This document shows, piece by piece, positions 36,401-45,200 of a stretch of DNA of 64,000 nucleotides. Position 1 is the first letter of the stretch, and each line of letters opens with the position of its first letter. Under the pieces are notes generated by a model. The model was not told where the DNA came from and did not search any database. It was given only the letters and a program-made list of their open reading frames with translations. Source of the stretch: Coleofasciculus sp040219735 (GTDB lineage Bacteria; Cyanobacteriota; Cyanobacteriia; Cyanobacteriales; Coleofasciculaceae); the NCBI GenBank assembly GCA_040219735.1, contig JAVJRX010000131.1; one strand, written 5' to 3'. A program made the position numbers and the translations under genes.

Positions 36401-37912
36401 TTAAACCCAGAGGTTCTGTTGCAGGCGACGAGTCAGGAACTACGACTCCTGCTGAATGCGGATCGGGTGGCGGTTTATCGCTTTAACTCTGATTGGAGTG
36501 GGCAATTTGTGATTGAAGATGTGGGCGGCTCATACATCAAAGTTGTGGGTACGGAATTGGCGCGGGTGAGTGATCCAGTGTTACAAGAAACCCGGGGGGG
36601 TTCCTATCGCCAAAATCAGTCCCGTGCGGTGAATGACATCAGCCAAGCCACTGAATTGACGTTTAACCGTGAAGTGTTGCAACAGTGGGGAGTGCAAGCT
36701 TACATGATCGCGCCTCTATTCCAAGGGGAACAACTGTGGGGATTGCTGGGGGTTTATCAAAACAGTGAACCGCGAACCTGGGAAGAGGGAGAGATTAAAC
36801 TCTTAGCCCAAATGTCAACCCAGTTAGGGATTGCTCTGCAGCAAGCTCAATCCTTGGAGCAAGTTCAGGAACAGTCTGAACAACTAATGGCGGCGGCGCA
36901 ACGGGAGAAAGCGGCGAAGGAAGAATTGCAACAGGGAGTGATTCAATTGCTAATGGCGGTACGTCCGGCTTTACAAGGGGATCTCACCGTGCGAGCGCCG
37001 ATTACCGAAAATGAGGTAGGAACGGTTGCTGATGCCTATAACAATACCCTGCAAAGTCTCCGGGCGATTGTGAAACAGGTGCAGCAATCCTCTCGCCAAG
37101 TGGCACAAACCTCTCAAGCCAGCGAAGCCGCGATCGCGGGATTGGCGCAACAAGCGCAACGCCAGTTCCAGGCGCTGGAACAAACCCTAGAACAGATTCA
37201 GATGATGGTGAATACCACTGAAGCGGTGGGTGCTAGCGCTCGCCAGGTGGACGAAGCGGTGCAACGCGCTAACCAAACGGTTCAGGCGGGGGATGAGGCG
37301 ATGAACCGCACGGTGGATGGGATTATGGATATCCGGGAAACCGTGGCGGAAACCAGTAAGCGGCTGAAGCGTTTGAGTGAATCGACGCAAAAGGTGTCGC
37401 GAGTGGTGAATTTGATTAGTAATTTTACCACTCAAACTCAACTGCTGGCGTTGAATGCGTCGATTGAAGCCACACGCGCCGGTGAGTATGGACGAGGTTT
37501 TGTGGTGGTTGCAGATGAAGTGCGTTCTCTGGCTCGCCAGTCAGCGGAAGCGACGACGGAGATTGCCCAATTGGTGCAGGAAATCCAGATGGGCACAGCA
37601 GAAGTCTCCACAGTCATGGAAACTGGGATTCAGCAGGTGGCAATTGGCACAAACCAAGTCAATGAAGCTCGCGAGTATTTGTATGCGATCGTGGAAGCCA
37701 CGAGTCAGATTAGTCAGGTGGTTGCTGGAATTACCCAGGCGACTCAAATTCAGAATCAAGAGTTGCAGTCTGTCACGCGAACCATGACTCAGGTGGCGAC
37801 GATTGCTAATCAAACGGCGGAAAATTCTCTGGAGATGTCTACATCGTTCCAAGAATTGTTGGCAATGGCGCAAAATCTGCAAATGAGTGCCGATCAGTTC
37901 AAGGTTGAATAG
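33470..37912 (+). CDS. pixJ: Phototaxis photoreceptor PixJ-like (six GAF domains + methyl-accepting domain)
   Basis: 1480 residues, no membrane segment evident. Six GAF domains lie between about 60 and 1130. GAF2, GAF3 and GAF5 carry the bilin-anchoring Cys-His (Cys330, Cys509, Cys874), with the ETQGGRYR and FAVDDIY surroundings of red/green cyanobacteriochromes. GAF4 has DHCF (Cys663), a DXCF motif, and Cys691 followed by Tyr instead of His. GAF1 and GAF6 lack the Cys. The C-terminal part is a methyl-accepting signalling domain with the hairpin tip ALNASIEATRAGEYGRGF near 1320. Likely the light sensor for phototaxis, feeding PixL. Paralogues with two to five GAFs are known; six is large. Confidence 0.92.
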   Translation: MQELEQSKQVLNPDAENDSAHKIGNGDRVTGESHPNSDINIETYFQQQRQWLLSVAKRMRRASTIETVDTLLETTVAEVREHFQVDRVLIYRFESETEGVVLAESMVAGYTPCLGEPLPALTFGANNQIEYQQQEVVTLNHLYQGVTSPYQLQLLKRFQVKASLSLPIVISKQVWGLLIVQQCSGTRTWQEAEINLLYQVTTELTLNLQPGELYSQLQTQNQKTKIVGKIAAKILKNILRSLNVPQVFSSATREIRQQLQCDRVAVYRFNRDWSGEFIAESVAPEWVPLVGPDIEKVWVDTYLQETRGGRYRQEETNAVNNIYAAGLSDCHIDLLEQFEAKAYAIAPIFEGENLWGLLAAFQNSGPRQWDASELNILALVGRQFGVALQQAEYLDSLQARTGQLAKVAERERTIARVIDKIRQTTDLETIFNTTTKEVRKLLNVERVTIYKFRDDYFGDFVSESEAGGFPKLVGSGWEDPYLNEHQGGRFRDNEPFVVDDIYTANLTDCHIEALEYFEVKSCAVVSIFQGQKLWGLLSAFQNTSTRHWEEGEVRLLTQVAAQLGVALQQAEYLEKLQTQSKQLVKTADLERVTAQIITKISQSQDLEQIFQTACAEVQTFLGADRVGVFCFDPDSGFNRGEMVSERVVAGLQSALSMKIDDHCFGDKHAENYRKGRVWAVTDIYNANLAPCYIDTLSKFQVRGNLVAPVMQGIELWGLLCIHQCSGPRKWKQQEVEFVKQVAYQLSIALKQSQYLHQLQAQSTQLATIAQTQETVSTVLTKLSYGEDVPTIYNTATRELRKLLKCDRTAVYQFEPDWSGVFVAESVATGWTPLVGPDIRTVWEDTYLKETQGGRYRNRESFAVDDIHTIGHSDCHVEILEQFEVKAYALAPIFVADELWGILCAYQNSGTRHWTSTEITALTQLGQGVGTALQRLYYLEQVQQQSDQFAKLAQRESNFINLLYKTGQRIAERLQKGTLNPEVLLQATSQELRLLLNADRVAVYRFNSDWSGQFVIEDVGGSYIKVVGTELARVSDPVLQETRGGSYRQNQSRAVNDISQATELTFNREVLQQWGVQAYMIAPLFQGEQLWGLLGVYQNSEPRTWEEGEIKLLAQMSTQLGIALQQAQSLEQVQEQSEQLMAAAQREKAAKEELQQGVIQLLMAVRPALQGDLTVRAPITENEVGTVADAYNNTLQSLRAIVKQVQQSSRQVAQTSQASEAAIAGLAQQAQRQFQALEQTLEQIQMMVNTTEAVGASARQVDEAVQRANQTVQAGDEAMNRTVDGIMDIRETVAETSKRLKRLSESTQKVSRVVNLISNFTTQTQLLALNASIEATRAGEYGRGFVVVADEVRSLARQSAEATTEIAQLVQEIQMGTAEVSTVMETGIQQVAIGTNQVNEAREYLYAIVEATSQISQVVAGITQATQIQNQELQSVTRTMTQVATIANQTAENSLEMSTSFQELLAMAQNLQMSADQFKVE

Positions 37913-37960
37913 TCAGTTGTCAGTTATCAGTTATCAGTTGTCAGTTGTCAGTTGTCATTG
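37912..37960. repeat. Heptanucleotide tandem repeat (GTCAGTT)
   Basis: Seven units of GTCAGTT or ATCAGTT begin at the last base of the pixJ stop codon. The tract is followed at once by two palindromic GGGCGGGTTT elements. Confidence 0.85.
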
Positions 37961-37966
37961 ACGCTG

Positions 37967-38137
37967 TAGGGGCGGGTTTGACGATTATCGTTTTTTATCT
38001 CACCTGGGTGTGAGTAAACCCGCCCCTCAACCCAACCCTACACAAAACGAATGATGGCGTGTTTCTACAATCAGTCAGGGCGGGTTTAGTTAAGTTAAGG
38101 GTTTTCTCCTGAAGGTTATTGGTAAAACCCGCCCCTA
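37967..38137. repeat. Two tandem palindromic elements, GGGCGGGTTT family
   Basis: First copy 37967-38027 (TAGGGGCGGGTTT ... AAACCCGCCCCT), second copy 38077-38137 (AGGGCGGGTTT ... AAAACCCGCCCCTA). Together they fill the pixJ-pixL gap. The second runs to within 27 nt of the pixL start. Confidence 0.85.
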
Positions 38138-38163
38138 CACATTCACCCCTCAAAACTCCCCCA

Positions 38164-41100
38164 ATGACTAACGATCCAATTATTCGTGAACAAAGTTATC
38201 AATATTTCCTGGAAGAAGCGCCAGAACTTTTGGGTATTATCGAACAAGAATTACTCGATCTGCGGACTAATTTTACTGTCAATAAAGTTCATAACTTGAT
38301 GCGAACTACTCACACACTTAAAGGTGCGGCGGCTAGTGTAGAGTTGGAAACAATTAAAACTGTTGCTCACTCGTTAGAGGATATTTTTAAAACCCTTTTT
38401 AATCCCGATGTCGTGATTGATGCTGAGGTGGAAGCCTTACTATTTGAAGGATATGAATGTCTGCGATTACCCCTGACGGCTGAAGTTATGGGTGGACAGA
38501 TTAATGAAACGGAAGTTCTGGATCGCACGGCGGCTGTGTTTGCTAAACTGCAAGACAAGCTGGGTGATTGTTTTGACCAACAAGCGAGTATTCCCAGTTC
38601 TTTGGAGTTGGGATTTGATGTGACTCAATCCATTTTTGAGGTGGGGGTCACTCAGCGGTTAGAACAAGTTACCGAGGCTTTGGCGAGTGATGATCCGTCT
38701 GTCATGGCTGAGGCGTTGCGATCGCAGGCGCAAGTGTTGCTGGGTGTCGCTGAATCGATGAATTTACCGGGATTTGCGAATATTGCCAAAGCCGCGATCG
38801 CGGCGTTGGATCATTATCCTGATCAGGCGAAAATGATTACTAATATCGCCCTGGCTGACTTCCAGACTGGACAGCAAGCGGTACTCAATGGCGATCGCAC
38901 TCAAGGGGGTCAACCGTCTCAATCGCTGCAAGAATTGGCGGGTTGGCTGGAGAGCGATCGCGAAGAAGATGTATATACAGATGTAGCAGGCTACGTCTCG
39001 GAAACCGAGGAAGCGGAGACTATCGCTAATCTGAGTAATTTTGACGAGGAATTTGGGATTTCCCTAGATATGACCGACTTTAGTCCGGATGTTGCGATCG
39101 CGTTTGGTGCTGATGCGGCTCATTTATCTCACACAAATGAGAGTTTCCTGGAGAACCTGATAACCGATCCAGCCGAGTTTCAACTGGGGAATGCGGATAT
39201 TACGCCTTTACTAGATATGGACGTGGGTGAGGATGAGTCTCACATTGGTAATGAAAGTGAGGAGGAAGGATTTGAGGAACAAGACTCGACTGGATTATTA
39301 GATGCTATTTGGGGGAACGTATCGATTTCAGAATCCGCGATCGACGATAATGCTGAGCCAGAATCTGAGGCGGAAGCGTTTCCAGTGTTCAATACTCAAT
39401 CGGAGAATTTAGAGGATTTAACGCCAGAATCTTTGCCAAATCTTCCAGTTGAAGAGACAGAACCGTTAACCGATTATGTTTTACCCTCCTCTAGGGCGCA
39501 AAAAGACTCTGTTCCGGAAACTCAGCCGCAAACAGTACGAGTCAATATTGATCATTTAGAACATTTAAATTACTCGGTTGGCGAACTCTTAACCCACCAA
39601 AACCGCCAATCCCTGCAGAATGATCAACTGCAAACGGCGGTTCATTCGGTGCTAAACCGTCTGCAACAACATCAACAACTGTTGGATCAATTGCAAGATT
39701 GGCATGACCGTCAATTGCATCGAACGCAACAACAACGGACGAGCAAGTGGTGGATAAAAAATCGAGAAGGGAGCAAAGAAAAGCAGCTATTTTCCTGGCA
39801 AAACAATCAGTTTAAAATTCCGAATCAATTTGATCCTTTAGAACTGGATAGCTATAATGAACCCCAGCTTTTAATCCAGTCTCTAATTGAAGATACAGCC
39901 CAACTGACTGAAGCAACGGAGTCGATTGAACTGTTTACCAATCAATTCAATCAAACCTTAGACAAACAACGGCGGCTACTAACCAGTACTCGCGACACGC
40001 TGATGCAGGCGCGACTGTTGCCTTTGGGGACATTATTTAAACGTTTTCCTCGAGTTCTGCAACAGTTGCAAGTAACTCATGATAAATCAGTCGAACTTAA
40101 ACTACATGGCACAGAGGTTTTAGTGGATAAAGTGGTCGTGCAGAAACTCTATGACCCCTTACTACACCTAATTCGTAATGCTTTTGACCATGGGATTGAG
40201 TCACCAACGGTTCGCCAACAATCGGGCAAATCCAGTCATGGTTTAATTGAAATTGATGCCCATCACCAGAATCGATATTTAGTGATTGAAGTTCGGGATG
40301 ATGGGCAAGGACTAAATTTTGAGAAGATTCGCCAACGGGCAGTTGATCAGCACTTGATCAACGCTGAAAAAGCAAGACATTTGACGCCAGCACAACTGAC
40401 AGAGTTTCTCTTTGAACCCGGTTTTTCCACCGCTTCGGAGTTAAGTGATTTGTCTGGACGCGGAATTGGGATGGATGTAGTGCGTTCCCAAGTGGAAGCG
40501 CTACAAGGTTCAGTGACAGTCTATTCCCAACCCTATCACGGAACAACCTTTAGACTGCAAATACCCCTGAGTTTGACAATCGCCAAGCTACTCTTGATTG
40601 AAGCGGAAAGTCAAAAATATGCTTTACTTTCTGATGCGATTGAACAAATCATTATCCCGCCACCGGAACGACTGCGCTGCTGGGAAGAGGGAAAAGTGCT
40701 GCGATGGGGTACAGGAAAGGATGAACAACTGATCCCAATTTTTTCCTTGGCGAACATTTTAAATTACTATACCCCCAACCCGAAAGCGTTAGTTTTTCCC
40801 CACCAACCCCCCTGGGTTGAGTCAAGTCCAAAAATGCCAGTTATTTTGATCCGTTGTCAGAATCGGCTATTCGGCTTGGAAGTCAACCAACTTGTTGGTG
40901 AACAGGAATTAGTGATTCGTCCCCTAGGATCGATGATTACGCCTCCCCCTTATGTATATGGTGGCTGTATTCTAGCTGATGGTGGGTTAGCACTGGTGCT
41001 GGATGGGACAATATTAATGCAGTCTATTGCCGATCAGCAGACGATGACATCCCCGCCAGAGTTTGCCTCTGATTTTAAATCATCAATGGTCGCATTAACG

Positions 41101-41577
41101 GGTTCAACGTCGCTTTCATCCGATCGCCCCCAGTGGCAATTATCGCCTTCGCGCCCTGCGGCGTTACCGGCGGCGTCTGAACCCGCACCCTCAGTTTCAA
41201 CGCGATCGCAACAATTTGTTCTTGTTGTCGATGATTCGATGACAGTGCGCCAAACGTTAACGTTTACGTTACAAAAGGCTGGCTATCAGATATTGCAAGC
41301 AAAGGATGGGTATGAAGCCATTGAGAAACTGCAAAATCATCGGCAGATTCAATTAGTTATATGCGACATTGAAATGCCCCGTATGAATGGCTTTGAGTTT
41401 CTCAAGTATCGCCAACAAGAGCCGGAATTATCCCTAATTCCTGTGGTAATTTTGACCTCTCGTAATAGCGAAAAGCACCGTTTAATTGCTAACGAATTAG
41501 GGGCTACTGACTATATCACCAAGCCCTTCATTGAACCTCAGTTATTAGAGACAGTGCAGAAACTGATCAAGGTTTGA
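38164..41577 (+). CDS. pixL: CheA-type hybrid histidine kinase PixL
   Basis: 1137 residues from the ATG at 38164; the longer frame from 38119 only translates the repeat. An N-terminal HPt domain carries phosphorylatable His50 (MRTTHTLKGAAAS). A long acidic linker (about 290-460) follows. The P3/dimerisation region (VNIDHLEHLNYSVGELL) leads to the HATPase with LIRNAFDHGIE, DDGQGL and GRGIGMD, then a CheW-like domain and a C-terminal receiver (VVDDSMTVRQ, ICDIEMPRMNGFE, YITKPF). Kinase of the phototaxis pathway, expected to phosphorylate PixG and PixH. All key residues are intact. Confidence 0.93.
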   Translation: MTNDPIIREQSYQYFLEEAPELLGIIEQELLDLRTNFTVNKVHNLMRTTHTLKGAAASVELETIKTVAHSLEDIFKTLFNPDVVIDAEVEALLFEGYECLRLPLTAEVMGGQINETEVLDRTAAVFAKLQDKLGDCFDQQASIPSSLELGFDVTQSIFEVGVTQRLEQVTEALASDDPSVMAEALRSQAQVLLGVAESMNLPGFANIAKAAIAALDHYPDQAKMITNIALADFQTGQQAVLNGDRTQGGQPSQSLQELAGWLESDREEDVYTDVAGYVSETEEAETIANLSNFDEEFGISLDMTDFSPDVAIAFGADAAHLSHTNESFLENLITDPAEFQLGNADITPLLDMDVGEDESHIGNESEEEGFEEQDSTGLLDAIWGNVSISESAIDDNAEPESEAEAFPVFNTQSENLEDLTPESLPNLPVEETEPLTDYVLPSSRAQKDSVPETQPQTVRVNIDHLEHLNYSVGELLTHQNRQSLQNDQLQTAVHSVLNRLQQHQQLLDQLQDWHDRQLHRTQQQRTSKWWIKNREGSKEKQLFSWQNNQFKIPNQFDPLELDSYNEPQLLIQSLIEDTAQLTEATESIELFTNQFNQTLDKQRRLLTSTRDTLMQARLLPLGTLFKRFPRVLQQLQVTHDKSVELKLHGTEVLVDKVVVQKLYDPLLHLIRNAFDHGIESPTVRQQSGKSSHGLIEIDAHHQNRYLVIEVRDDGQGLNFEKIRQRAVDQHLINAEKARHLTPAQLTEFLFEPGFSTASELSDLSGRGIGMDVVRSQVEALQGSVTVYSQPYHGTTFRLQIPLSLTIAKLLLIEAESQKYALLSDAIEQIIIPPPERLRCWEEGKVLRWGTGKDEQLIPIFSLANILNYYTPNPKALVFPHQPPWVESSPKMPVILIRCQNRLFGLEVNQLVGEQELVIRPLGSMITPPPYVYGGCILADGGLALVLDGTILMQSIADQQTMTSPPEFASDFKSSMVALTGSTSLSSDRPQWQLSPSRPAALPAASEPAPSVSTRSQQFVLVVDDSMTVRQTLTFTLQKAGYQILQAKDGYEAIEKLQNHRQIQLVICDIEMPRMNGFEFLKYRQQEPELSLIPVVILTSRNSEKHRLIANELGATDYITKPFIEPQLLETVQKLIKV

Positions 41578-41600
41578 GTTTTGTAAATCAACTATGAACT

Positions 41601-42059
41601 ATGAACATGAACCATGAATTAGAGAAATATATCGTATTTAAGATTAGCGACTGTCTCATGTCACTGCCAATGGATAATGTGTTAAAAGTAATCAACACTC
41701 CACCAACTGCCAGTGGCTGGAATGCCATGGGATTAATTCAAATCGGGAATCATACGATTCGTATCGTGGATTTGCATCAGCAGTTAAATGCTGATAGAGA
41801 CTGTCCATCTTTAGTCTCTACTGTACCCGATCGCCAATCATTTTTAGTGATTACCCGTCCTCTAGCTAGGGAACTCTGTGGCATTATCGTCGATGAACCG
41901 CCAAATTTAGTTGAATTAAGCCCCGATATGATTCACCGATTACCTCAATCTAACCGTCAGTTGCAGATGGTTAGTCATGCCGCAATTATCTCTGATGAGG
42001 AGGTTACGACCACAATTTTTATGTTAGATTTGCAGCAACTCTTGAATCCAGTTGGGTGA
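41601..42059 (+). CDS. Second CheW-like protein of the phototaxis cluster
   Basis: 152 residues. A CheW fold is recognisable by KYIVFKISDCLMSLPMDNV at the start, AMGLIQIGNHTIRIVDLHQQL in the middle and IVDEPPNLVEL near the end. It follows pixL by 23 nt and closes the cluster. It may tune kinase-receptor coupling or serve another receptor. The start lies in a run of ATGAAC repeats with two possible ATGs (41601 and 41607). Confidence 0.8.
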   Translation: MNMNHELEKYIVFKISDCLMSLPMDNVLKVINTPPTASGWNAMGLIQIGNHTIRIVDLHQQLNADRDCPSLVSTVPDRQSFLVITRPLARELCGIIVDEPPNLVELSPDMIHRLPQSNRQLQMVSHAAIISDEEVTTTIFMLDLQQLLNPVG

Positions 42060-42069
42060 GCGCTAGATC

Positions 42070-42092
42070 AGGGCACGATAGTATCGTGCCCT
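42070..42092. repeat. Palindrome AGGGCACGATA, duplicated in the window
   Basis: GGGCACGATA and its complement around a single central base. The same sequence with the same CTAGAT flank occurs at 61373-61393. It lies just past the end of the phototaxis cluster and could act as terminator. Confidence 0.8.
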
Positions 42093-42118
42093 ATTAATTA
42101 GGTGGACAGCATAAAAGA

Positions 42119-42200
42119 AACCCCCTTTTTGCCCTGGCGACTGGAAGTCGCAGCTACACAAACAAAGTCCGCCTGCGCGGACTAGATTATAAAGGGGGTG
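42119..42200. mobile_element. MITE-like hairpin element
   Basis: ACCCCCTTTTT at the left and AAAGGGGGT at the right enclose nested arms GGCGACTGGAAGTCGC and GTCCGCCTGCGCGGAC. An inverted relative with the same order of arms lies at 55842-55912. It fills the gap between the converging CheW and NACHT genes. Confidence 0.7.
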
Positions 42201-42299
42201 GCTAACCCGGATTTGGTATCAGAAGTTGAAATGCCGTGTTTCTGGGTGAAAAGGCAACAGGGGAATGTCCTAACGTATCCCCATCACCCCGTAACCTCG

Positions 42300-45200
42300 T
42301 CATCCCCTAGATAGGGCTTCCTGCCAAATTTCGTAGTTATAGAACTTGCAGTTCTCTTGGATAGCGAGAATGACGCTGAGAACATCTTCACCAGAATCAG
42401 TTGGGATTAAGGTGAGGAGATGGGGGAGGTATTGAGTGATGGCTCCTGTGTCTTTCTTGGCGATATTACCTAATGCCTCGGTGGCGCTCTTACGCACATC
42501 AGAGTCAGAATCTTCGACCAGTTTGAGCAAACTAGGAATTGCCCTTTCCCAACCGATTTTACCTAATGCCTCGGCGGCAATCCTACGCACATAATAGTTA
42601 GAATCTTCCACCAGTTTGAACAAACCAGGAATCGCCCTTTCCCAACCGATTTTATCTAACGCCTCGGCGGCAATCCTACGCACATCAGAGTCAGAATCTT
42701 CGACCAGTTTGAGCAAACTAGGAATTGCCCTTTCCCAACCGATTTTACCTAATGCCTCGGCGGCGCTCCTACGCACATCAGAGTCAGAATCTTCGACCAG
42801 TTTGAGCAAACTAGGAATTGCCCTTTCCCAACCAATTTTACCTAATGCCTCGGCGGCGCTCCTACGCACATCAGAGTCAGAATCTTCGACCAGTTTGAGC
42901 AAACTAGGAATCGCCCTTTCCCAACCGATTTTACCTAACGCCTCGGCGGCAATCCTACGCACATAAAAATCAGAATCTTTGACCAATTGGAGCAAGGCAG
43001 GAATCGCTGTTTCCGAACCAATTTTACCCAAGGCAGCGACGGCACTCCTACGCACATAAAAATCAGAATCTTTGACCAGTTGGAGCAAGGCGGAAATCGC
43101 CGCCTCGGAACCAATTTTACCCAAGGCAGCGACGGCACTCCTACGCACATCAGAGTGAGAATCTGCCACCAGTTGGAGCAAGGCAGGAATCGCCCTTTCT
43201 GAACCAATTTTACCTAATGCGTCGGCGGTTCTCCTACGCACATCAGAGTGAGAATCTGCCACCAGTTGGAGCAAGGCAGGAATCGCCCTTTCTGAGCCGA
43301 TTTCACCTAATGCCTCGGCGGTTCTCCTACGCACATCAGAGTCAGAATGTTGCACCAGTTGGAGCAAGGCAGGAATCGCCCTTTCTGAACCAATTTTACC
43401 TAATGCCTCGGCGGCACTCCAACGCACATCAGAGTCAGAATGTTGCACCAGTTGGAGCAAGGCAGGAATCACCCTTTCCCAACCGATTTTACCTAATGCC
43501 TCGGCAGCACTCCCACGCACATAATAGTCAGAATCTTTGACCAGTTGGAGCAAGGCGGGAATCGCCGCCTCGGAACCAATTTTACCTAACGACTCGGCGG
43601 CTGCTCTTCTACACACATCAGAGTGAGAATTTTTGACCAGTTGGAGCAAGGTGGGAATCGCCGCCTCGGAACCAATTTTACCTAACGACTCGGCGGCACT
43701 CCTACGCACATAATAGTCAGAATGTTGCACCAGTTGGATCAAGGTAGGAATCGCCCTTTCCGAACCGATTTTACCTAACGACTCGGCGGCACTCCTACGT
43801 ACACGAAAGTTAGAATGTTCCACAAGTTGAAGCAATCCAAGAATCGCCTTTTCCGGACCAATTTTACCTAAGGCATCGGTGGCTCTCCCACGCACATAAG
43901 AGTCAGAATCTGCCACCAGTTTGAGTAAGCCAGTAATCGCTGTTTCTGAACCGATTTTACCTAAGGCATAGGCGGCTCTCCCACGCACATAAGAGTCAGA
44001 ATCTGCCACCAGTTGGAGCAAGGCAGGAATGGCACTATCTGATCGCGTCTCACCCAAATGCGGAACCTTTAACCAAGCAGGGACATCCAACGCTTCCACA
44101 TACCCAACTGTCTGCTCCTGAAACTCTAGCTTTACCTCCCCCGCTAACCGCGCTCCCAACTGCCAATCCACGTCCAATGCCAGTTGTACCACCTGCACCG
44201 CTCGCCTATCATCCACCAGCGCCAACATCAACGCGATTGGCTCTGTCCATTTTAGGTAATTGAGATACTCCCGCTTCAGCACCCCATCACTCAACGTTGG
44301 CAACCGTTCCCGCAATGCCTCGGCTGCGTAATATTCCTGAATCAGTTGATGGCGAAACTCTAACTCTTCATTGCCTGTTCCCGCCTGAATTAGATGATAC
44401 TTCTGCAAATCCCGCAGACACTTACGGGCAAAATCCTCCCCATACGCCACCTTGCCATTGAGAAATTGCGCGATCGCCTGTACTGCTTCTTCCCGCGCAA
44501 TCCCTACCCGTAGTTCCGTCGGCGTCTCTCCCTGCATCATCACCCACGCCAACTGTTGCAGCACCGATTTCCACCAGTCGCGATCGCTCTCAATCACGAC
44601 ATCCTGTTTCAGGTTGCGCTCATATCCCTGAGTAAATAAGCGAAACACTAACCCCAAATTCTCTGGAATTTCGTTTGTCTGCTTAAACAAGCCACACAAC
44701 ATCCACAGCAGCAACGGGGTTTGCCCAAACTCTCGCAAGCGATCACCTAGGTGGCGCAGCATTTCCTCGGCTTGTTCTGGCAAGTATGCACGGATAAACG
44801 CCTGCATTTGCTCTGGGGTGAGCGGCTGCATTTCCAATTTCTGCTCAATCCCTAAATCTCCCCCCAGGCTCAAATCCCGTGTGGTGAAGATCATTGGCAC
44901 TTTGGGATGGTTGCGCCGAAAATCAGAAAGCTGCGATCGCGCTTCCTCTGAGGGCAACTCATTCACCCCATCAAAGAGGATTAGCGATCGCGATAACACC
45001 GTTTCCAGTTGTGCCGCCGTTAAGGGGAGTTCATGGCGAGTAAAGGCATTGAGAATTAATTGGGTGATTGAACCTTGCCAGTAACGCAGTTCCACCAACA
45101 CCGGAATTCGGGTTGACTCCCCTCTCCCAGAATTGGGAGAGGGGCTGGGGGTGAGGGCTTCCTGAGTGCAGAGTGAGAAGTCGGAGTTGTTCAAAAACTC

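Noticed and set aside
38119..38163. Extended N-terminus of PixL
   Set aside because: The 15 extra codons translate the right arm of a dispersed palindromic repeat; the HPt domain begins at the ATG at 38164.
42616..43540. Open frames antisense to the HEAT array (116, 71 and 107 codons, highly repetitive)
   Set aside because: They mirror the 93-bp repeats of the real gene on the other strand; repeat periodicity in multiples of three keeps all frames open.
42453..44033. CRISPR array
   Set aside because: Units are 93 bp with no unique spacers and encode HEAT helices.
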